A stretch of DNA of 64,000 nt from UMGS1387 sp045539625 (GCA_045539625.1 JAZQFS010000016.1:1-64000); one strand, 5' to 3'; positions 34,408 to 44,580 are shown, numbered from the stretch's first letter. The notes: generated by a model from the letters alone, not told the origin. Numbers and translations are program-made.

Positions 34408-37400
34408 ATGAAAACAAAGAAATTTTTTACGGTTTTATTCACAGTTATATCGTTAGTGCTTATGACGGCGGTGACAGCAGGTGCACTTTCGGTTGATATT
34501 GCACAGGGCGATGTAACCGTTACACAGTCGGACGGTGTAAAATACGCAAACGGCACAGCCTATTCGGGCGAGCTTACCGTAACCGACAGCGACACAAAAT
34601 TAGCAAATATGCTGAAAATTGAAAGCGGTGAGCACAATGTTACGATCAATTCCATTACGGTATGCAATATTCTTGTATCAGAAGGAGCAAAGCTTAATCT
34701 CACCATAAAGGGTGACGGTAAAATTTACAACTCATCCACCTTATACCGGTTTGCGGGAATCAGTGTGCCCGAGGGTGCCGAGCTTGTAATAACCGAGGCT
34801 TCCACAGGCTCAATGTATATCGAAGGCGGCTGTGATTCAGCGGGAATCGGCGGTGACAAGGAAAAAAGCAACGGAAAAATAACCATTAGCGGCGGCACGC
34901 TGACTATTGAAGGTGACGTTGACGCAGCAGGCATCGGCGGCGGTGAGAGAGGTGAGGGAAAAGATATAACCATTACGGGCGGTACGCTGAATGTCAAAGG
35001 CGGTAACTCTGCAGCAGGCATCGGCGGCGGTTTTGCTTGCGGCGGATCGAATATAACCATTACGGGCGGCAAGGTAACTGCCACAGGCGGTATGTATGGA
35101 GCAGGTATCGGCGGCGGAAGCAACTGTGACGGAACAAATATAACCATCACGGGCGGCACAGTAATTGCCGAGCGCGGTATCTATGCAGCAGGTATCGGCG
35201 GCGGACATAACGGCAGCGGAACAGACATCACCATTTCAGGCGGCACGGTAACCGCTATAGGATATAATCTTCCCGAACATTATACAAGAGGTATAGGTGC
35301 AGGTGATACAGATTACAATTGGTCAGCGGACGATAACGTTACGAAGAACATTTTTGTTGACCCTCAGGAGTTTTGCGCAATCATTGCAAAATTAAACGAA
35401 GAGTCCACAGAAATAATCGATACATACACAGAAAAGACAGATATTTCTTCGATGGTTCACGAGAGATTTATGATTCACTTGTATACCGTTACCTGCGGCG
35501 GCAATCACGTTGACGAGGATAAAGACCATAAGTGTGATATTTGTAAGGGAACAACCCCCTGTGACTTTGATGAAAACAACGGCTTTTGCCTTGTTTGCGA
35601 TGAATACCAAGAACCTGAGCTTAAAGATAACTACTATCAAATCAAAAACGGCGGTAACCTCTACTGGTTTGCAAACCACATAAACAACGTTGACAGAACG
35701 GCAAACGCAGTTCTCCTGAATGACATCGACCTTGAAGGAAAGTCTGACGGCACAGGCAGAAAGTGGATACCGATAGGCTTTACAGGCGAGAACAGCAACA
35801 ACTTCCGAGGTATCTTTGACGGCAGAAATCATACAATCACAAATCTTTATATTGACGAGCAAAGAGCAGGAATGGGACTCTTCGGAGAAGTACGTCTGGG
35901 TACTGTTGAAAACTTTACCGTTTACGGCAATGTGAAGCTCACTTCCGATTGCAGCTACGTTGGCGGTGTTATAGGCTCTGCTCCCGGTGCAAACGGTACG
36001 GATGTTCCCGACCATAACGGTGCAACAATTCGTAATATTACATCGTATGTAAATGTAACTCTCGCCGAAAACGCTCACGGCTCAAGCTTTGTGGGCGGCT
36101 TTATCGGTTACGCTAACCACGAAACAACTATCGAAAACTGCTCATGGTACGGAACTCTTGACCTTGGCATTTACCGTGCAGACAGCGGTGTGGGCGGTCT
36201 TGTGGGACGACTTTACGATAAATCTAATGTTACAATTCGCAACTGCGCTGCTTACGGCACTATAAAGACCTCCTATAAGAGCGGTACTCACAATAATTAC
36301 GATACCATTTACATCGGCGGTGTGCTGTCCTTCAGCCCGTCAGGTACAAAGGCAGTCCTTAAAAACAATCTTTGGGCAGGCAGCTTTATTGATGACACCG
36401 ACCTTGATGGCAAAGCACATCTCTCTGCTTTCGGTACGTTAAACGGCGAAGAAACTGTGACAAACTGCTACACTATTGATTCCGCACCCTACCTCACAAC
36501 CGAAAATGTAAATGCCAACGGCATTATAACCGTTACCCCGCAGCAGCTTGCTTCCGGTGAGGTTGCTTACAAGTTGGGCGATGCCTTCGGTCAGAAAATC
36601 GGAACGGATGCTTATCCAATCCTTGGCGGCGACGTGGTTTACTACGGCTATGAAGAATGTAATTCTGCCCAAAAGGTTTACAGCAATGAAGAAGTAAGCG
36701 AAACACTTCCCGACCATAAGGACGAAGACAAAAACCACACTTGCGACGTGTGCAAGGAGATTGTTACCGAGTGTTCGGACGAAGACAATAATCACCTTTG
36801 CGACGTCTGCTCCGTAGAATTAAGTAAGTGCTCGGACGAAGACAATAACCATATCTGCGACGTCTGCACCGAAAAATTAAGTGAGTGCTCTGATGAGGAC
36901 AAAAACTGCGTGTGCGACGTTTGCGGCACTTCCATAGCCCACAAGGACGAAGACGCAGACTGTGTGTGTGACGTTTGCAAAACAGAAATACACATTGATG
37001 AAAATTCCGACAGTATATGTGACAAATGCAATATTGCTTGGGGAAGCTGCGGCGAAAATGTAACCTGGACCTTTAACGAAACCACAGGTACGATAACCCT
37101 TTCGGGAACGGGTGCAACCAAGAATTACGTTCAATCCCCTTGGTTTGGCTATCGCGATAAATTTACAAACTTAACCATAGAAAACGGAATAACCGGTCTT
37201 GGTAATAGTTTACTTTCATTGTGTTCCAATCTTGAAACAATACATTATCTTGGCACGGAAGAAGAATGGGGTGCAATCAATATAGGTGCAGGTAACTCAA
37301 GTTATGTCAACGCCGCCGACAAACACTTTTGCATACATAAGGAAGCACAGCAGGCAACCTGTCTTGCCGGCGGAAATGAGAGCGGTTGGTATTGCGAAAC

Positions 37401-38040
37401 CTGCCAAAAGTATATAAAAGGCGGCAAAGAAATCCCTGCAAATCCCGATAATCACCTTGACGAAGACAGCGACCACTTCTGCGACGCCTGTGATGAATTA
37501 ATGAGCTGGTGTTCAGACGGAGACGGCGACCACCTGTGCGATATCTGCAAAACTGCTTTTCATGTAGACGAGGACTGCGACTGTGCTTGCGACATCTGCA
37601 AAGAAGCTACTCATGAAGACGAGGACGGCGACTGTTTTTGCAATTTCTGCTCAGCGGCTGTACATATAGACGAAGACGGCAACTGCTATTGTGATTTCTG
37701 CTCAGCGGCTATGCATATAGACGAAGACGATGATTGGATTTGTGATGCTTGTAGTGATATTGCAGCAAACGGATTTGAAATCAAGTATATCCCCGAAACT
37801 GCGGAAGTGTATATATTAGCACCGTATGATATCAGTGATGCTGTGGTTGTTATTGCAGATTACAAAGAATCAATACTTGCGAATGTTTATTTTGTAGATG
37901 TCGATATTTGTATGGAATCATCGACGGGTTATGTATATGTCGATAATGAGTTCCATTTGCTCGGCACAGGCGACAAGATTATGCTGTGGGAAAGCACAAG
38001 CACCTTTGTACCTCTTTGCAAGGAGTATATTGTCCCGTAA
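34408..38040 (+). CDS. Secreted multi-repeat surface protein with CxxC/acidic repeats
   Basis: 1210 residues with an N-terminal signal peptide. Residues ~120-300 are a parallel-beta carbohydrate-binding-like region with repeated AGIGGG turns and ITITGG strands. Residues ~480-680 contain GLUG-like repeats (LFGEV, VGGVIG, VGGFIGY, VGGLVGR). Three blocks (~365-405, 770-875, 1015-1115) hold some fifteen copies of a D-E-D-x-D-H-x-C-D-x-C unit, probably metal-stabilised mini-modules. A short BspA-like piece follows at ~890-990 (IENGITGLGNSLLSLC, YLGTEEEW). There is no SLH or LPXTG motif, so the attachment mode is unclear. Likely an adhesin or glycan-binding protein. Confidence 0.7.
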   Translation: MKTKKFFTVLFTVISLVLMTAVTAGALSVDIAQGDVTVTQSDGVKYANGTAYSGELTVTDSDTKLANMLKIESGEHNVTINSITVCNILVSEGAKLNLTIKGDGKIYNSSTLYRFAGISVPEGAELVITEASTGSMYIEGGCDSAGIGGDKEKSNGKITISGGTLTIEGDVDAAGIGGGERGEGKDITITGGTLNVKGGNSAAGIGGGFACGGSNITITGGKVTATGGMYGAGIGGGSNCDGTNITITGGTVIAERGIYAAGIGGGHNGSGTDITISGGTVTAIGYNLPEHYTRGIGAGDTDYNWSADDNVTKNIFVDPQEFCAIIAKLNEESTEIIDTYTEKTDISSMVHERFMIHLYTVTCGGNHVDEDKDHKCDICKGTTPCDFDENNGFCLVCDEYQEPELKDNYYQIKNGGNLYWFANHINNVDRTANAVLLNDIDLEGKSDGTGRKWIPIGFTGENSNNFRGIFDGRNHTITNLYIDEQRAGMGLFGEVRLGTVENFTVYGNVKLTSDCSYVGGVIGSAPGANGTDVPDHNGATIRNITSYVNVTLAENAHGSSFVGGFIGYANHETTIENCSWYGTLDLGIYRADSGVGGLVGRLYDKSNVTIRNCAAYGTIKTSYKSGTHNNYDTIYIGGVLSFSPSGTKAVLKNNLWAGSFIDDTDLDGKAHLSAFGTLNGEETVTNCYTIDSAPYLTTENVNANGIITVTPQQLASGEVAYKLGDAFGQKIGTDAYPILGGDVVYYGYEECNSAQKVYSNEEVSETLPDHKDEDKNHTCDVCKEIVTECSDEDNNHLCDVCSVELSKCSDEDNNHICDVCTEKLSECSDEDKNCVCDVCGTSIAHKDEDADCVCDVCKTEIHIDENSDSICDKCNIAWGSCGENVTWTFNETTGTITLSGTGATKNYVQSPWFGYRDKFTNLTIENGITGLGNSLLSLCSNLETIHYLGTEEEWGAINIGAGNSSYVNAADKHFCIHKEAQQATCLAGGNESGWYCETCQKYIKGGKEIPANPDNHLDEDSDHFCDACDELMSWCSDGDGDHLCDICKTAFHVDEDCDCACDICKEATHEDEDGDCFCNFCSAAVHIDEDGNCYCDFCSAAMHIDEDDDWICDACSDIAANGFEIKYIPETAEVYILAPYDISDAVVVIADYKESILANVYFVDVDICMESSTGYVYVDNEFHLLGTGDKIMLWESTSTFVPLCKEYIVP

Positions 38041-38067
38041 CCTTCACAGTATAAAATGATAAAATAT

Positions 38068-38115
38068 ACCCCGTTCACCAAGGCGAAATGCCAAAAATGA
38101 ACGGGGTGTTCTTTT
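38068..38115 (+). terminator. Terminator of the CxxC-repeat surface gene
   Basis: ACCCCGTTCA (38068-38077) pairs perfectly with TGAACGGGGT (38098-38107), followed by GTTCTTTTGTG. It begins 28 bp after the stop. Confidence 0.75.
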
Positions 38116-38140
38116 GTGTATTTTTATTGTAAGGAAAAGT

Positions 38141-39343
38141 TTAATGCTGTGTTTTGTTCTTTTTGCTTTTTGCTCTGATAAGCACAACAAGGCAGATTAC
38201 CAGCAGTATCGGGAAAACCGTTGCATAAAGCAAGCCTGTCTTTAAGTTGCCGCCTGCATTCTCCGAAATGTGTCCCACCATTGCAGGGCTGACGGTAGCA
38301 CCAAGGTCGCCTGCAAGAGCAAGGAAAGCAAACATTGCCGTGCCGCCCTTGGGACAGCTTTGTGAGGAAATGCTGATGGAGCCCGGCCACATAATGCCTA
38401 CCGCAAGTCCGCACAACGCACAGCCCAAAAGTCCGATGACGGCAATTGACGACAGCGACGCCGCAAGATAACAGCAAGCCGCCATAACACCGCAAAGCAG
38501 CATAACCTTGCTTAAATTCAGCCTTTCGCTGAACTTGCCGTACATCATTCGTGCAATGCCCATAAACATTGCAAAAAGGCAGGGACCTGCAAGGTCGCCC
38601 ACGGTTTTTGATACTCCGACAGCCGACTCCGTAAAGGCGGACGCCCACTGAGCCATGGTGGTCTCCGACGCACCCGAGCATATCATAAGCATTATCATCA
38701 GCCAGAACACAGGTGTCCCAAGAAGCTTTCTTACGCCCATACTTTCTTCACCGCCGTCCAGCTTTTCAATGGGACAGCTTATAAAGTTTAAGGTGTTGTA
38801 CAAGGGAATAATTGCCCAGATTAAGGTAAGTATTTTCCAATTTTCAAGTCCGAACAGCGAGAAAAACAGCGTTGAGCCCAAAATTACGCTCATTGCACCC
38901 CAGCAGTAGAAGGAGTGGAGGGTGCTCATAACGCCGTCCTTATTTTCAAAGGGACAGGCTTCAACGATGGGGCTGAGAAGCACCTCAATAAGACCGCTTC
39001 CCACCGAGTAAAGCACAACGGAAATAATTATTCCCGTAAAGGGCGAGGGCAGAAGGTCAGGCAGAAATGCCATCAAAACAAGCCCAAGTGCCGACGTCAC
39101 CTGAGAAGCAATAACGCAGGTGCGGTAGCCGATTTTGTCGGCAAACTTTGTTGCAGCAAGGTCGACTATAAGCTGAGTCAGATAGAACACCATGGGAATG
39201 AGGGCGATTTTCTCAAGAGTTATGCCGTAGCTACCTCTGAAGGTGAGAAACAGAAGGGGAGTGAAGTTTGCGGTTATAGCCTGTGTTACAAAGCCAAGGT
39301 AACAGGCGGTAAGTGTTTTTCTGTAGTTCTTTTGCGTTGCCAT
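38141..39343 (-). CDS. Major facilitator superfamily transporter
   Basis: 400 residues, about 12 predicted membrane helices in two halves, and MFS-like loop motifs (FADKIGYR between helices 2 and 3, and FSERLNLSK in the second half). It lacks other recognisable signatures; sugar or peptide-type carriers of Clostridia look similar. AAAGGA precedes the ATG. It stands alone on the minus strand. Substrate unknown. Confidence 0.8.
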   Translation of the reverse strand: MATQKNYRKTLTACYLGFVTQAITANFTPLLFLTFRGSYGITLEKIALIPMVFYLTQLIVDLAATKFADKIGYRTCVIASQVTSALGLVLMAFLPDLLPSPFTGIIISVVLYSVGSGLIEVLLSPIVEACPFENKDGVMSTLHSFYCWGAMSVILGSTLFFSLFGLENWKILTLIWAIIPLYNTLNFISCPIEKLDGGEESMGVRKLLGTPVFWLMIMLMICSGASETTMAQWASAFTESAVGVSKTVGDLAGPCLFAMFMGIARMMYGKFSERLNLSKVMLLCGVMAACCYLAASLSSIAVIGLLGCALCGLAVGIMWPGSISISSQSCPKGGTAMFAFLALAGDLGATVSPAMVGHISENAGGNLKTGLLYATVFPILLVICLVVLIRAKSKKNKTQH

Positions 39344-39585
39344 AATGATGAGTCCTTTCGAGGGAGAGGGAGTTTTTTAATCATTACCGCAGATTATAGC
39401 ATAAAAAGGGGAGAAGGTCAAGGGGTGTGTGTTTTTTTGATGGTAGGTGCCTTTCTTGCCAAAATAATGAGAGTCCCACATAGAAAGTAACCTTTTCTAT
39501 GTGGGATATTTTTATAAATACCTTTTCCGTTAAAAAACAATATAAATACTAACAAACCGCCAATCGGGCACGGAAAATAAAAAAT

Positions 39586-39634
39586 AAATCCGAGATTAGG
39601 TCTCGGATTTGCTGCGGCACTTTGCCGCTGGTGG
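39586..39634 (+). repeat. 49-bp two-hairpin direct repeat, left copy
   Basis: AAATCCGAGA/TCTCGGATTT (10-bp stem, TTAGG loop), then GCGGCA/TGCCGC (6-bp stem), ending TGGTGG. An identical sequence except for one base lies at 43054-43102 in the same orientation. Together they flank the HtrA-like gene. The surrounding 39344-39798 has no gene; 39630-39780 is conspicuously G-rich and repetitive. Confidence 0.85.
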
Positions 39635-39798
39635 AGGCGGCGTTGAACTACTGTGTTTCGCGGAAAGGGGTATATGGATAGGCTGGGGAGGATGGGTGCG
39701 GGAGGCGGGATGGTGAGGATAGCCATAGGTCTGTGTGGGGATGGGAAGAAAAGGTTGTTTTTTGGTTTTGAATGGTGGGGAGGTACAATAATTGAAAC

Positions 39799-39827
39799 TT
39801 GACAACGAAGTTTTATAGTGGTAGAAT
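39799..39827 (+). promoter_or_regulatory. Promoter of the HtrA-like surface protease gene
   Basis: TTGACA (39799-39804), 17-nt spacer, TAGAAT (39822-39827), about 40 bp before the start codon. Confidence 0.75.
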
Positions 39828-39865
39828 TATGATACTATAAATTGTCATTGACTTTGGAGGTTTGT

Positions 39866-42787
39866 ATGAAACGTTTTGTGTTTGTGATATTAGTATTTGC
39901 TATGTGCGTAACAGGAATTTCTACGACAGTATTTGCTCAAAGAGATGTCTCGAGAGAAGAAGTTCTTGCTAGTGAACTGAAAGAACTAGGCCTTTTCAGG
40001 GGTGTTTCAGAAACGGACTTTGATTTAGACAGAGAGCCTACCAGAGTTGAAGCACTTGTTATGCTTATTAGAGTCCTTGGCAAAGAAAGTGATGTAACAA
40101 ATGATACATGGAAGCATCCTTTTACGGATGTCCCCGGATGGGCAGATAATTATGTTGGCTATGCTTATTCTAAAGGATTGACCAACGGACAATCTGATAC
40201 AGAGTTTGGCGTGGGAAGTGCTAATGCTACAACATATTTAACTTTTGTACTCCGTGCTCTCGGATATTCTGATACAAATGGGAGAGATTTTAGCTGGAAT
40301 GATCCTTATACTCTTGCCAGAGAAACCGGAACACTTTCTACTGAAGTGAACATTGATGATTTTTGGCGTGCAGATGTTGTTACTGTTTCTCATGCGGCAC
40401 TTTCGGCATACCTCAATGGCTCACAGCAGACACTTGCACAAAAATTGATTTCTGCAGGTGTTTTTACACAGAGTGAATTCGATAGTGTTTACAATAGAGG
40501 AGCAAATGTCACAAAACCCACTCAAAGCGGTGAATTGACTGCCGAAGAAATATTTGCAAAATGTTCTCCTGCTGTGTTCTATATTGAGCTTTACGATAAA
40601 AATTATGACACAATTGCTTCGGGAAGCGGTTTCTTCATAGATGACAAAGGTACTGCTGTTACAAATTATCATGTAATTGAAGATGCGTATTCCGCATTAA
40701 TTCAGTTGTCTGATACGCAAGCTGTCCACAAAGTTCTTGGTGTTTACGATTATAATGTTGAGGAAGATTGGGCGATTATAAAGACTAGTTGCTCGGGCAA
40801 CAAATATCTTAATATAGGTGATACTTCTACAGTTGTCGGTGGTGCAAAGGTTTATGCAATAGGCAGTCCTCTCGGACTTCAGAATACCATTTCTGAAGGC
40901 ATTGTATCAAATCCTGCCAGAGTAGACGGCGGAGTGACGTATATTCAGACAAATGCGGCGATTTCGAGCGGAAGCAGCGGAGGTGCTCTCCTTAATAAGT
41001 ACGGAGAAGTTGTTGGTATTACGTCTGCCGGTTATACAGAAGGTCAGAATCTTAATCTTGCATTGCCAATGACATATCTTGAAGGTTATAAATTAAATCA
41101 AGTTACTGCTCTTAGCACATTATTTCCGGAAACATCCCAAAGCACTCAGAACCAACAGCAAAATGAAGCTGGAGGCAGCCGAAAAGAAATGGCATATTCA
41201 CTTCTCAAAGGTTTTGTGATGCAAAACTATGATGAATATGATGATGATCTTGGGTGGTATATATACACAGAAAAATATGAAAAAGAAGATGGTTCAGGTT
41301 ACGATTCTCTCGAGTTGTGCTACGACAAAGAAGATAACTATCTTATGATGTGCGTGAAAGATCTTTATTATTCATCACATTCGTATTATTATGTCTTTGA
41401 TATAACTTTGGATTATTCTCAAAGCATAGGTTTGTATTATTTTGATGCATATACTAACAATGCTGGTTTTGTGGAATATTCAAGCGGAGAAGCGTATGTG
41501 GATATTGCAGAATTCAGTCAAAGTTATAATTATGAGTTTGATGAATATGAAGGTAACAGCCAAGATAAAGAAGAACTTATTGCGGCTATTATGCATAATG
41601 ACGGTTTAAATTTTATAAACTATCTTTTCTATACATATTTGAATGATTTTGGGTATTACAGCACAGAAGATTTGGGATATACTTCGTATCGAAAATTTAC
41701 CAGAGGAAGTTCGGCAAACACGGGTGAATCACAAAACGCACAATCTTCAACAACAGAAAGTGTTACGTATAGATTAAACACTCAAAGCGTAACTGTTGAT
41801 GCAGGAAAAACGACAAATGTTGAATTGAAATATTCATCTGTTGGTATACCCGGAAATATCAAAATGATTTTAACTTCAGCAGATGAAAGTGTTGCAACTG
41901 CAAAATGGGCAAACGATAATGCTTCATCGTCGCCGATGGATATTATTATTACTGCTGTTGCTTCCGGAACTACTACTATAACGGTATCAAACAGATATAC
42001 AAATGATGTCGCAGTAATTAATGTGACAGTAAATCCTAAGAATAAGAGTCAGCCTACTCCAGAGATTTCCTATTCTTTGAGTTCAACCAACGTAATGTTG
42101 AATGTTGGAAAATCCGAAATAATATATTTGGATTATGATTGTTCAAATTTTCCTGATGATTTTGACGTTTTTCTTGCTGTAGAAGATGAAAGCATAGCTG
42201 TTGCGAATTGGACAGACGGTGATGAGTTGCCTTGGGGAATAAAAATAAAAGGTGTTTCTAAAGGAACAACTCAATTTAAAATATCCAACAGTTTTAACAA
42301 TCAATATATAAAGGGAACAATCGTTGTTAGTTCATCCACAGGCAGTTCATCGGGCAGTTCATCGGGCAGTTCATCGGGCGGTTCAACAGGTGGTTCTTAT
42401 TACGGGCCTTCCGGAAACACTTCTATTAGCAGTGTAGACACTATGTATGCTAAATTTGCAACTGCAAAATTTCCACTGAAACTTTATTCCAATGATGGGA
42501 AAACATTTTTGGGAAAACTGACAACTAACAAATATGATATTGATAGTATTTCAAATGAATATGGTTCATATGGAAGCAAATATTCGTCAACAAGTATTTT
42601 CAATGAATATGGAACGTACGGAAGTAAGTATAATTCAAACAGTGCATTTAACGAATATGCTTCCTACCCTCCGATAATCGTAGATAGCAATGGTAACTTT
42701 ATAGCTTACCTTACTGCCAATACTTATAAGATCAATGGAATAACATTCTACAAATTAATGGCATATCTTGAACAATTTAATCAGTAA
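39866..42787 (+). CDS. Surface-exposed HtrA-like (S1C) serine protease with SLH-like and Ig-like domains
   Basis: 973 residues from the ATG at 39866 (GGAGG upstream). Signal peptide, then SLH-like repeats (~30-200). A trypsin-fold protease follows with His in TNYHVIED (~268), Asp in EEDWAII (~301) and Ser in SSGSSGGAL (~371), so the triad is intact. There is no PDZ domain. After a ~200-residue unassigned domain there are two Big/Ig-like repeats (~640-830) and a Gly/Ser linker. The C-terminal module repeats NEYGSYGSKY-type units three times. The family cleaves misfolded or surface proteins. The gene is bracketed by direct 49-bp repeats and by skewed G-rich and C-rich spacers, which suggests acquisition as a cassette. 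Confidence 0.85.
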   Translation: MKRFVFVILVFAMCVTGISTTVFAQRDVSREEVLASELKELGLFRGVSETDFDLDREPTRVEALVMLIRVLGKESDVTNDTWKHPFTDVPGWADNYVGYAYSKGLTNGQSDTEFGVGSANATTYLTFVLRALGYSDTNGRDFSWNDPYTLARETGTLSTEVNIDDFWRADVVTVSHAALSAYLNGSQQTLAQKLISAGVFTQSEFDSVYNRGANVTKPTQSGELTAEEIFAKCSPAVFYIELYDKNYDTIASGSGFFIDDKGTAVTNYHVIEDAYSALIQLSDTQAVHKVLGVYDYNVEEDWAIIKTSCSGNKYLNIGDTSTVVGGAKVYAIGSPLGLQNTISEGIVSNPARVDGGVTYIQTNAAISSGSSGGALLNKYGEVVGITSAGYTEGQNLNLALPMTYLEGYKLNQVTALSTLFPETSQSTQNQQQNEAGGSRKEMAYSLLKGFVMQNYDEYDDDLGWYIYTEKYEKEDGSGYDSLELCYDKEDNYLMMCVKDLYYSSHSYYYVFDITLDYSQSIGLYYFDAYTNNAGFVEYSSGEAYVDIAEFSQSYNYEFDEYEGNSQDKEELIAAIMHNDGLNFINYLFYTYLNDFGYYSTEDLGYTSYRKFTRGSSANTGESQNAQSSTTESVTYRLNTQSVTVDAGKTTNVELKYSSVGIPGNIKMILTSADESVATAKWANDNASSSPMDIIITAVASGTTTITVSNRYTNDVAVINVTVNPKNKSQPTPEISYSLSSTNVMLNVGKSEIIYLDYDCSNFPDDFDVFLAVEDESIAVANWTDGDELPWGIKIKGVSKGTTQFKISNSFNNQYIKGTIVVSSSTGSSSGSSSGSSSGGSTGGSYYGPSGNTSISSVDTMYAKFATAKFPLKLYSNDGKTFLGKLTTNKYDIDSISNEYGSYGSKYSSTSIFNEYGTYGSKYNSNSAFNEYASYPPIIVDSNGNFIAYLTANTYKINGITFYKLMAYLEQFNQ

Positions 42788-42793
42788 AAACTG

Positions 42794-42830
42794 AAAGGAA
42801 ACAAGTTAAATGCTTGTTTCCTTTGTCTTT
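42794..42830 (+). terminator. Terminator of the HtrA-like gene
   Basis: AAAGGAAACAAG / CTTGTTTCCTTT, perfect 12-bp stem with a 7-nt loop, then GTCTTTTATT. Confidence 0.85.
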
Positions 42831-42978
42831 TATTAACTACCCGTCCCAAACTCCTTTCCCAAACTTTCCAAATCCCTGCAAATTCCCTAAATCCAACAAG
42901 AACACACCCCCCACAAAGCCTTCAAATCTTGACCAAGTGGGGTATTCCTATAAAATAAACATGGACGTGAAAACGCCG

Positions 42979-44580
42979 CTAAAAGCAATGAGCCCGACTG
43001 CTCCAGATTATGGCAGTCGGGCGGTGCTGTATTCGGGCACAAAAACAGGGTTTAAATCCGAGATTAGGTCTCGGATTTGCCGCGGCACTTTGCCGCTGGT
43101 GGCTCAACATACCGGGCAGTCGAACACCCTGCTGTAATCCGGCGTCAATCTCCATAAGTGTAATTGTTCGGTTATCACCTGAATAGTTAAATGTTAATAC
43201 GACCTTATCGTCATACACAAACACAGAATTTATGAAGGTCCTTATCAATCGTTTTTGACATTCTAAATCAGTGTAATCCATATTGGCAAACTGATGCAGG
43301 AAATAAATTATATGCTCTTTTGTAAGCCCTAAGTTTTCCTTTAATTTTGCCGATGCAAGTGCCGCCTTGATCTCATTCTTTTGTTCATCAAGCTCGTCCA
43401 TTCTCTGCTTTGTGGCATCGTTGAAAATGCCTTGCTCTATAGCTCTAACCAAATTGGAAATGGCTTTTTCTACTTCAGCCAAGCTCTTTTGCAGAGAATC
43501 TGTATATGAGGTGTCGGTATTCTGTGCTATGTAATACTGATATGTATTTTCTGCTATAAACTCTAATAGTTCTTCGTCCTGGACAAGTTTAATCACATAT
43601 TCAAGCACAAGATTCTCTATCCATATCTGCCGAACCGGCTTTTTGTTACACAGTTTCTTACGTTGATTGTGACAGTAATAATAGTGATGGCGGTTTCCAG
43701 TTCTGCTTGTTCCGCACACCCCTACCATCATAGCACCGCATTTGCCGCAGAAAAGTTTTTCGGTTAGCAGATATTCGACTTTAGAGTTCTTATGTGCCGC
43801 CGCTTTCTGATTGTATTTCAGCATTTCCTGAACCTTGTAAAAGGTTTCTTTATCTACAATGGGAGGAATGGCATTTTCCAAACGAACTTCATCTTTGTAA
43901 GTATATATGCCGATATATTTCTCGTTCTTCAATATTGTCCGCAGACTATTGTGCGTAAAAGGCTTTCCTTTTAATGTTCTGCAGCCTTGTTCGTTTAGCT
44001 TCTGCACAATTTCAGATATGGTTTTGCCTTTCGCATAAAGGTCAAAAACAAGTTTGACAGTTGGTGCGTTATCGGGATCTATAATGAATTTCTTATCAGG
44101 ACCGGTAAGATACCCTAAAGGTCTGTTGCCACCCGTGCTTTGTGCCTTTGCTGCACTTGCTCTTTGACCTCTCTTGATGTTTTGCGATAACTGCTCGGAG
44201 TAATAAGCCGCCATTCCTTCAATAACAGATTCAAGGATAATACCTTCGGGTGTATCGGGTATCATCTCGGCAACATAATAGATTTTAATGCCGTTTTTCT
44301 TGAGGTGATATTTGTTAAGTGCAATCTCTTCCTTGTTTCGCCCAATACGGTCTGTTTTCCAAACTATAAGTGCATCAAATTTATGCTTTGCCGCATCTGA
44401 AAGCATCAACTGAAACTGTTCTCGGTTATCGTTTCGCCCTGTCTGTGCCCTGTCAGCATACACGTGTATAATTGTAAGTCCGTGTTCTGCCGCAAAGCGT
44501 TCAGCTTCGGCAACCTGACCTTCTATTGATTGCTCACCTTGTCTATGGCTCGAAAAACGGGCATAAACAACAGCGTTCAT
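42979..44580 (-). CDS. Large serine recombinase with a repeat-derived C-terminal tail
   Basis: 533 residues. The N-terminal resolvase/invertase catalytic domain has YARFSSHRQG (Ser10 expected nucleophile) and DRAQTGRNDN. A recombinase domain, a zinc beta-ribbon (CGKCGAMM ... CHNQRKKLCNKK) and a coiled coil follow. It is of the type that mobilises integrative elements or excises DNA. The last ~40 residues are unlike the family and are encoded by the 49-bp repeat (43054-43102) and an adjacent GCCCGACTGC/GCAGTCGGGC hairpin. The natural end of the protein is therefore probably disrupted or replaced near residue 490. It begins a low-GC accessory island. Confidence 0.85.
   Translation of the reverse strand: MNAVVYARFSSHRQGEQSIEGQVAEAERFAAEHGLTIIHVYADRAQTGRNDNREQFQLMLSDAAKHKFDALIVWKTDRIGRNKEEIALNKYHLKKNGIKIYYVAEMIPDTPEGIILESVIEGMAAYYSEQLSQNIKRGQRASAAKAQSTGGNRPLGYLTGPDKKFIIDPDNAPTVKLVFDLYAKGKTISEIVQKLNEQGCRTLKGKPFTHNSLRTILKNEKYIGIYTYKDEVRLENAIPPIVDKETFYKVQEMLKYNQKAAAHKNSKVEYLLTEKLFCGKCGAMMVGVCGTSRTGNRHHYYYCHNQRKKLCNKKPVRQIWIENLVLEYVIKLVQDEELLEFIAENTYQYYIAQNTDTSYTDSLQKSLAEVEKAISNLVRAIEQGIFNDATKQRMDELDEQKNEIKAALASAKLKENLGLTKEHIIYFLHQFANMDYTDLECQKRLIRTFINSVFVYDDKVVLTFNYSGDNRTITLMEIDAGLQQGVRLPGMLSHQRQSAAANPRPNLGFKPCFCARIQHRPTAIIWSSRAHCF
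43054..43102 (+). repeat. 49-bp two-hairpin direct repeat, right copy
   Basis: Matches 39586-39634 at 48 of 49 positions (one C/T difference), same orientation. It lies within the 3' end of the serine recombinase frame. A loose similarity (TCGGGCAC followed by A-rich sequence) extends about 20-30 bp upstream of both copies. Confidence 0.85.

Noticed and set aside
34830..35260. Regularly spaced DNA repeats in the AGIGGG-coding region, considered as a CRISPR-like array
   Set aside because: The repeats follow codon periodicity of a beta-helical protein repeat, vary at third positions and lie in a good frame; no CRISPR array or cas gene is present.
38124..38681. 185-codon minus-strand frame overlapping the MFS gene
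   Set aside because: Alternate frame of the MFS coding sequence with no start signal; the MFS frame is clearly the real one.
39418..39805. Two short minus-strand ORFs in the G-rich spacer before the HtrA-like gene
   Set aside because: Proline-rich low-complexity translations of a skewed repeat region with no start signals; part of them is simply the 49-bp repeat.
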